NCBI GenBank assembly: GCA_963763885.1
Contig: CAVXQD010000003.1
Coordinates: 682,001-746,000 of the forward strand
Length of the DNA stretch: 64,000 nucleotides
DNA from: JANNBN01 sp963763885
GTDB lineage: Bacteria; Actinomycetota; Acidimicrobiia; Acidimicrobiales; JANYDT01
Direction: 5' to 3'
Shown here: piece by piece, positions 59,889 through 64,000 of the stretch
Position numbering within the stretch: position 1 is the first letter of the stretch
Layout of the letters: each line of letters starts with the position of its first letter
Notes under the pieces: generated by a model
Database searches by the model: none
The model's input: the letters and a program-made list of their open reading frames with translations, nothing else
What the model was told of the DNA's origin: nothing
Made by a program: the position numbers and the translations under genes

Positions 59889-60581
59889 TTATACGGGTTG
59901 TGTGATCAGACCGGAAAGGTTGGGCAATGCCAGTTCAGCCAACGATGCCACTTGGTGGTGTGTGTGCGAGAAGTCGCTGGAGCGGGTGAGGTTGTTGGGG
60001 CAGGCGATGCAGGTGAGGCCAGCGTCCACCGCGGCGCGGCTGCCGTTGTGTGAGTCCTCGAACGCAATCGCGGTGCGAGCCGCTGTGCGTGCAATACCAA
60101 GCCGTTCAAGCGCAACGAAGTACAGGTCTGGCGCTGGTTTTGCGTTGGGAGCATCCTCGCGGGAAACGACCGTCTCGAAACTGTCCAGCAAGCCCAGCCG
60201 ATCAAGATGGGGCCGCACCCAACGGCTTCGTGACGACGAGGCCACGGCACACGGGACGCCAGCCGCGGCGGCCTGAGCCAGCAACTGCTCCACGCCGGGC
60301 TGCACCTGCAAGCGGCGAATCTGATGATCGTTGCGTTGGCGTTGCTCGATCCACAGCAAGGCTCGGTTCACCGGGCGCCCAAGATCTGCTTCCAACCAGT
60401 CCAGCCAGAAGCCGTCGGGGTTGGCTCTACCTATTGCGGCAAGCCACCGCTCGTGCCCAAGTGTGGCTCCGTGTTCCGAGAACACAGCGGCTATGGATGT
60501 GTACTCCGCTGCTTCGGTGTCGAGAATCAACCCGTCGAAGTCAAAGACCAGCGCTGCTGGTAGTCGGGCGGAATCGTTCAT
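59889..60581 (-). CDS. HAD-family phosphatase (beta-phosphoglucomutase-like)
   Basis: A 230-residue HAD hydrolase. Motif I is ALVFDFDGLILDTEAAEYTS with the nucleophile Asp, motif II is CAVASSSRSRWVRPHLDRLG, motif III is EDAPNAKPAPDLYFVALERL with Lys, and motif IV is IAFEDSHNGSRAAVDAGL. The helical cap is of the beta-phosphoglucomutase type. The substrate is probably a small sugar phosphate; it cannot be fixed from sequence. 116 bp to the next gene show no feature. Confidence 0.88.
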   Translation of the reverse strand: MNDSARLPAALVFDFDGLILDTEAAEYTSIAAVFSEHGATLGHERWLAAIGRANPDGFWLDWLEADLGRPVNRALLWIEQRQRNDHQIRRLQVQPGVEQLLAQAAAAGVPCAVASSSRSRWVRPHLDRLGLLDSFETVVSREDAPNAKPAPDLYFVALERLGIARTAARTAIAFEDSHNGSRAAVDAGLTCIACPNNLTRSSDFSHTHHQVASLAELALPNLSGLITQPV

Positions 60582-60697
60582 CGGTCACAGTCTTCTGGTC
60601 AGCCGCTCAGGAGGGAATACCGAAACCTGTTGAACCTGGGCCGGGAAAACAGTCAGACCCAACAAGCATTAGGTAAGCCGACTTACATCCGGTGCGG

Positions 60698-61600
60698 CTA
60701 CTGCTCCCGGAGGAACTTCTCGAACTCGGCTGCGATCACGTCGCCGCTGACGAGTTGGGTTTCGTCGACCGGGGCGACCATGCGGCCGGTTGCGCCGTCG
60801 AACGCGTTGGCATCGACCTGCGTTTCGAGTTGGCTGACCATCTCTTGGTGCTCGGGGTTGTTAGCGACCAACGCACGAATCTGTTCGTCGATCTGCACCG
60901 CTTGCGACGACAACGTGGTGGTGTCGAAGGTAAGCCCCGACACGCGCGACACGCCTTCCAAGATGGCGACCGACGCAGCTGGATAGAGCATTTGCGACAC
61001 GTAGTGTGGAACCCGTGCCCACACGCCTGTGGCAGCCAAGCCGGCTTCGGCGAATCCTCGCTCCAACGCTGCGCTGACCCCGGCAGGGACTTCGAACGCG
61101 GCGTCGATGAAGCCGATCTGTTCAGCTAGTTCTTGCGTTGTGGCCGTTGATCCAAGCGAAACTGGACGGGTGTGGGGGACCGGCGCGGGGAACGCGCCCA
61201 GGTTGATGAGCATCTTGACGTCCAGCTTTTGGGCTAGCTCCACGATGGCGTCGGTGAAGCTGAGCCAACGAAAGTCTGGTTCTGGACCCGTGAGCACCAG
61301 CACGTCTCGGCCGTTGACATCGCGACCATGGCGCATTTGCAGGCGCGGCCACTGCAGGCCGGTGTTGACTCCGTTGATGAGGCGCATGGCAGGCCTTCTG
61401 GCACGGAAATCAATCAGCTCGTCGATGCTGAAGCTGACCAACCGGTGTGTACGGATTTGCTGCTTCAGCGAGCCCATGGCTGCCTGCGCGCCGTAACCAG
61501 CATCGATCCACCCGTCGAGGTAACAAACAAGCACCGGATCAGTGAGATCGTGAGGGACCGGGTTCTCCCATTGGATGAGCGGTGAGGGCCTTGACAACAT
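60698..61600 (-). CDS. PAC2-family protein
   Basis: About 300 residues of the PAC2 family, linked to proteasome assembly chaperones. HDLTDPVLVCYLDGWIDAGY is the N-terminal motif, FRARRPAMRLINGVNTGLQW and LINLGAFPAPVPHTRPVSLG are in the middle, and GVWARVPHYVSQMLYPAASV follows. I chose the ATG at 61600 (MLSRPSPLIQWENP), where homology begins; an upstream frame to 62113 is antisense to the thioredoxin gene. Confidence 0.85.
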   Translation of the reverse strand: MLSRPSPLIQWENPVPHDLTDPVLVCYLDGWIDAGYGAQAAMGSLKQQIRTHRLVSFSIDELIDFRARRPAMRLINGVNTGLQWPRLQMRHGRDVNGRDVLVLTGPEPDFRWLSFTDAIVELAQKLDVKMLINLGAFPAPVPHTRPVSLGSTATTQELAEQIGFIDAAFEVPAGVSAALERGFAEAGLAATGVWARVPHYVSQMLYPAASVAILEGVSRVSGLTFDTTTLSSQAVQIDEQIRALVANNPEHQEMVSQLETQVDANAFDGATGRMVAPVDETQLVSGDVIAAEFEKFLREQ

Positions 61601-61642
61601 GGTGCTTCCACCGTACTGGTGTCGGGCGCGTAAGTTGATGTC

Positions 61643-62350
61643 ATGTACGTGGACGTCACCGACGAAACCTTCCAGACCGAGGTCATTGCCCGCTCTGCCG
61701 ACACTCCGGTCGTTGTCGACCTGTGGGCCCCGTGGTGTGGCCCGTGTAAGACGCTCGGCCCGATCATCGAACGGGTTATCGGCGAAACCAACGGTGCAGT
61801 TCTGCTGGCCAAGGTGAACGTCGACGAGAACCCAAAGGTTTCCCAAGCGTTCCAGGTGCAGTCCATCCCTGCGGTTTTCGCAATCTTTCAGGGTCGTGTT
61901 GTCGAGCAATTCGTCGGCGCAATTCCCGAAGCGCAAATTCGTGAATGGGTGCAACGCTTCGCTCCATCGCGCACCGAGGCAGACGAACTGGCCGATACCG
62001 AGGACGAAGATTCGTTGCGCAAGGCGCTCGGCCTCAAGCACGACCATCCCTTGGCGGTTGTGAAACTCGCTCGGTTGTTGGTTGACAAGGGTTCCAACCA
62101 CGAGGCGTTGCAACTGCTTGAGCGTTTGCCGGAGTCCGCAGAGACCCGCCAGATTGCGTCGCTGGCACGGGTCGGTGCTGAAGCGCGTGCCTCAGAGTCC
62201 GACGCAATCGTTGCGGAGTTGGCGGGGCTGCTGCCCAACGTGCGCGCAGACGAGACTGCAAAGCAGCGTTACGTCGATCTCCTCACGGTGATGGGCGATG
62301 ACCCTCGTGTCCCCGACCTCCGCCGCAAATTGGCCAACTCGCTCTTCTGA
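61643..62350 (+). CDS. CnoX/YbbN-like thioredoxin with TPR tail
   Basis: A 235-residue protein. Residues 1-110 are a thioredoxin domain with VVVDLWAPWCGPCKTLGPII (active site WCGPC) and the cis-Pro segment VQSIPAVFAIFQG. The C-terminal half holds tetratricopeptide repeats (HPLAVVKLARLLVDKGSNHE and LQLLERLPE), as in CnoX, a chaperone-linked redoxin that works with GroEL in E. coli. Divergent from the PAC2 gene, 42 bp apart. Confidence 0.87.
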   Translation: MYVDVTDETFQTEVIARSADTPVVVDLWAPWCGPCKTLGPIIERVIGETNGAVLLAKVNVDENPKVSQAFQVQSIPAVFAIFQGRVVEQFVGAIPEAQIREWVQRFAPSRTEADELADTEDEDSLRKALGLKHDHPLAVVKLARLLVDKGSNHEALQLLERLPESAETRQIASLARVGAEARASESDAIVAELAGLLPNVRADETAKQRYVDLLTVMGDDPRVPDLRRKLANSLF

Positions 62351-62355
62351 CCTGG

Positions 62356-62410
62356 ATCCTGCTCGGGCTCGGGCTCGGGCCCGGGCTCCGAACTCGGGCT
62401 CGGAACTCGG
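62356..62410. repeat. Simple GGGCTC-type repeat
   Basis: Downstream of the thioredoxin gene a run of six-base GGGCTC/CTCGGG units (CTCGGGCTCGGGCTCGGGCC and degenerate copies) extends over about 55 bp. The rest of the 206-bp gap to comEA shows no gene. Confidence 0.75.
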
Positions 62411-62556
62411 CAATGAACAAGGGCCAGCAGAGCCCGCGCTACAGTCATTTTTCGACGGCTACGCAGCCCTCCTTGGCCATTTGAGGCCCGCGCAATTGCT
62501 CTGACGCTTCCCCCGCGTCGCGCAGTTCTCCTTCGACTTTCGACGAGGAGGGCGCC

Positions 62557-63531
62557 ATGGTTCTTCTGGCCCCCGCACCAACTCCTACAACCGCGCCCCC
62601 AGCGCCTCGCGGCTCGCGTCGCGCATCAGAGTCCAACTCCCTTCGTTCGTCGCGCTCTTCCGGAACGACGCCGGACCGCACGCACGATCCCTCCACTGAT
62701 ACCCCCTCTGGTCGATCCGTTCGGCACGCATCGCAAATGGTCTCGCAGTTGCGAGGTCGGAGGTTTCAACTTGGCGTCGTGGCGCTCGGAGCGGGCTGCA
62801 TCGTGGTGCTCGCCGTTGGAGCCGGAATTGGCGGTTTAGGCAGTGGAGCCGCCGCTAACGGAGCTGCTGGAGTCCGAGAAATTCCGTTCACGCCGGGTGC
62901 GGAACCAACAACCGTCGGCAAGCAACGTGAAGGCAACATGGCCACCCCATCGGTGACCACAGCTCCTTCGCTGGCACCTGGCGTAACCGTCTCGTCTTCC
63001 GCCGTTACCGATGCTCTTCTCGCGTCCTCCGCAGCGACGCCGGCTGTTGCGTCGTCGTTAGTTGTGCACACGGCAGGAGCGGTACTCAACCCCGGCGTGT
63101 ACGTGCTGGCGCGTGGCGCTCGTGCAGCAGACGCAGTTTCTGCTGCTGGCGGAATGACACCAGACGCAGATCCCGACCGGGTCAACCTTGCATCGCTGCT
63201 CGCTGACGGAAGTCGCCTCTACATCCCGCGGCGTGGAGCACAGATCCCTGCTGTGCCGACAGACCAAATCTCGGTCCAGTCAACGGGCCAACTCTCCAAC
63301 ACCGCAACGGCGGCCGCCGCAGGAACAGCGGTCAAGCAGGTGATCGATCTCAACACGGCTACTGCCGAGCAACTCGATTCGCTCCCGGGCGTTGGGCCAG
63401 CCACCGCTGCAGCAATTATCGAACACCGTTCTCGCGTCGGGCGGTTTAGATCCGTAAATCAGCTGCTCGATGTTCCGGGTATCGGCGAAGCGAAGCTGGC
63501 GTCGATGCGTAAGCAACTCTCCGTCAGTTGA
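62557..63531 (+). CDS. comEA: ComEA-like DNA-binding competence protein
   Basis: A 324-residue protein preceded by AGGAGG 6 bp before the ATG. One TM segment (FQLGVVALGAGCIVVLAVGA, about 69-90) and a long Ala/Thr/Ser-rich linker are followed by an SLBB domain (VHTAGAVLNPGVYVLARGAR) and tandem helix-hairpin-helix motifs (IDLNTATAEQLDSLPGVGPA, then VNQLLDVPGIGEAKLASMRK). It binds DNA outside the membrane and passes it to ComEC. It ends in a 9-bp tandem repeat. Confidence 0.92.
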   Translation: MVLLAPAPTPTTAPPAPRGSRRASESNSLRSSRSSGTTPDRTHDPSTDTPSGRSVRHASQMVSQLRGRRFQLGVVALGAGCIVVLAVGAGIGGLGSGAAANGAAGVREIPFTPGAEPTTVGKQREGNMATPSVTTAPSLAPGVTVSSSAVTDALLASSAATPAVASSLVVHTAGAVLNPGVYVLARGARAADAVSAAGGMTPDADPDRVNLASLLADGSRLYIPRRGAQIPAVPTDQISVQSTGQLSNTATAAAAGTAVKQVIDLNTATAEQLDSLPGVGPATAAAIIEHRSRVGRFRSVNQLLDVPGIGEAKLASMRKQLSVS

Positions 63532-63578
63532 TCCAGTTGATCCAGTTGATCCAGTTGATCCGGGCGATCCGGGCGATC
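63525..63578. repeat. 9-bp tandem repeat at the comEA-comEC junction
   Basis: Four units of CAGTTGATC then two of CGGGCGATC. The first unit includes the TGA stop of comEA (63529-63531) and a TTG at 63528. Each CAGTTGATC carries a TTG in the comEC frame. Confidence 0.9.
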
Positions 63579-64000
63579 CGACTGGTATCCAGCCTGCCGG
63601 ATTCGGCCGGGGTTGTGGCTGCCGCTGGTTGTGCTTTGCTCACGTGCAGGTTTGGTCCTGGGCTGTGCGGGTACTCCGAACAAGTCGCTCGACTCCCTAT
63701 TGCATTCACCACGTTGGTGGCTTTCGCTGTCTTCGTCGGGCGGGGTCACGACCTTCGTCGCGTTTCCTTACTGCTATGCGCGCTTGTCTTCTCGGCCATG
63801 CCATTGTTGTCCGTGCGTGCCTTGGCCGGCTTGCACGTGGGCAGCCCGGGCTACGTCGATGAAATCGGGCAACTGGTCACGGACCCAAGCCCCATCCCCG
63901 GTGGTGGTGTGTTGGTCACGCTTCGTTTAGATGGCAAGCGATTGCGAAGTGTTGCCTACGGAGACGCTGGTCGCACTCTCGCCTTGGGCAGCGCCGGTAG
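63528..64000 (+). CDS. comEC: ComEC/Rec2-like DNA uptake channel, N-terminal part
   Basis: A third frame is open from 63513 to the window edge. It reads hydrophobic segments (VVAAAGCALLTCRF, FTTLVAFAVFVGRG, SLLLCALVFSAMPLLSV) and then an extracytoplasmic stretch (YVDEIGQLVTDPSPIPGGGV, then LVTLRLDGKRLRSVAYGD), the DUF4131 pattern of ComEC. I propose a TTG at 63528 overlapping the comEA stop (TTGA); later TTG codons in the repeat or GTG at 63615 are alternatives. It would move single-stranded DNA across the membrane. Only about 157 residues are inside the window. Confidence 0.75.
   Translation, partial: MIQLIQLIQLIRAIRAIRLVSSLPDSAGVVAAAGCALLTCRFGPGLCGYSEQVARLPIAFTTLVAFAVFVGRGHDLRRVSLLLCALVFSAMPLLSVRALAGLHVGSPGYVDEIGQLVTDPSPIPGGGVLVTLRLDGKRLRSVAYGDAGRTLALGSAG

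Overview
The window is about 64 kb of moderately GC-rich bacterial DNA, most likely from an actinomycete (Actinomycetota). The support is a gene block matching the mycobacterial Rv1822 to Rv1830 order (pgsA, gcvH, FHA protein, MerR, bifunctional nuclease, MerR), a secretin-less Tad/Flp locus, an F420-type luciferase-like oxidoreductase relic, a PAC2 protein and a decayed 13E12-family HNH gene. Placement in Acidimicrobiia is only an inference from the overall mix. Coding density is high and many genes in operons overlap by 4 bp (ATGA or GTGA).

Layout. 0-10 kb: a PaaI-type thioesterase, a DUF2853 protein, an RNB ribonuclease with glgX, a sugar nucleotidyltransferase, an ABC exporter with an MFS exporter, and a frameshifted LLM oxidoreductase. 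10-15 kb: bifunctional putA with a divergent PAS-AraC regulator across an inverted-repeat intergenic region, then a 115-bp tandem repeat behind tRNA-Val(GAC). 15-28 kb: gmd, a two-component system, an Orn/Lys/Arg decarboxylase, nagA, a NUDIX hydrolase, two proteins with degenerate GGDEF-like domains (one with nine acidic Leu-Phe motifs), and hrpB. 27.5-36.6 kb: the conserved HIT-pgsA-gcvH-FHA-MerR-nuclease-MerR block, interrupted by a 66-bp repeat array, a universal stress protein and an M20 peptidase. 36.8-39 kb: small accessory enzymes. 39-47 kb: a complete-looking Tad operon on the minus strand (cpaB, tadZ, tadA, tadB, tadC, pilin, three TadE/G-like genes, LysM protein) with a divergent HTH gene. 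48-57 kb: housekeeping HIT-phoH-ybeY-corC-era and def-fmt-rsmB. 57-58.3 kb: an inverted repeat surrounding an HNH pseudogene, one arm carrying an extra copy of the dispersed repeat. 58-64 kb: enoyl-CoA hydratase, NIPSNAP, HAD phosphatase, PAC2, a CnoX-like thioredoxin, comEA and the start of comEC, cut by the window edge.

The most unusual signal is in the repeats. A 66-bp unit occurs as six tandem copies at 31.6 kb, as about 2.4 inverted copies over the start of gcvH, and as a single copy at 57.3 kb. The single copy looks like a clean insertion flanked by a 5-bp direct repeat. Short tandem repeats (9 to 18 bp) also sit at several gene boundaries, including over start sites, stop codons and a ribosome binding site.
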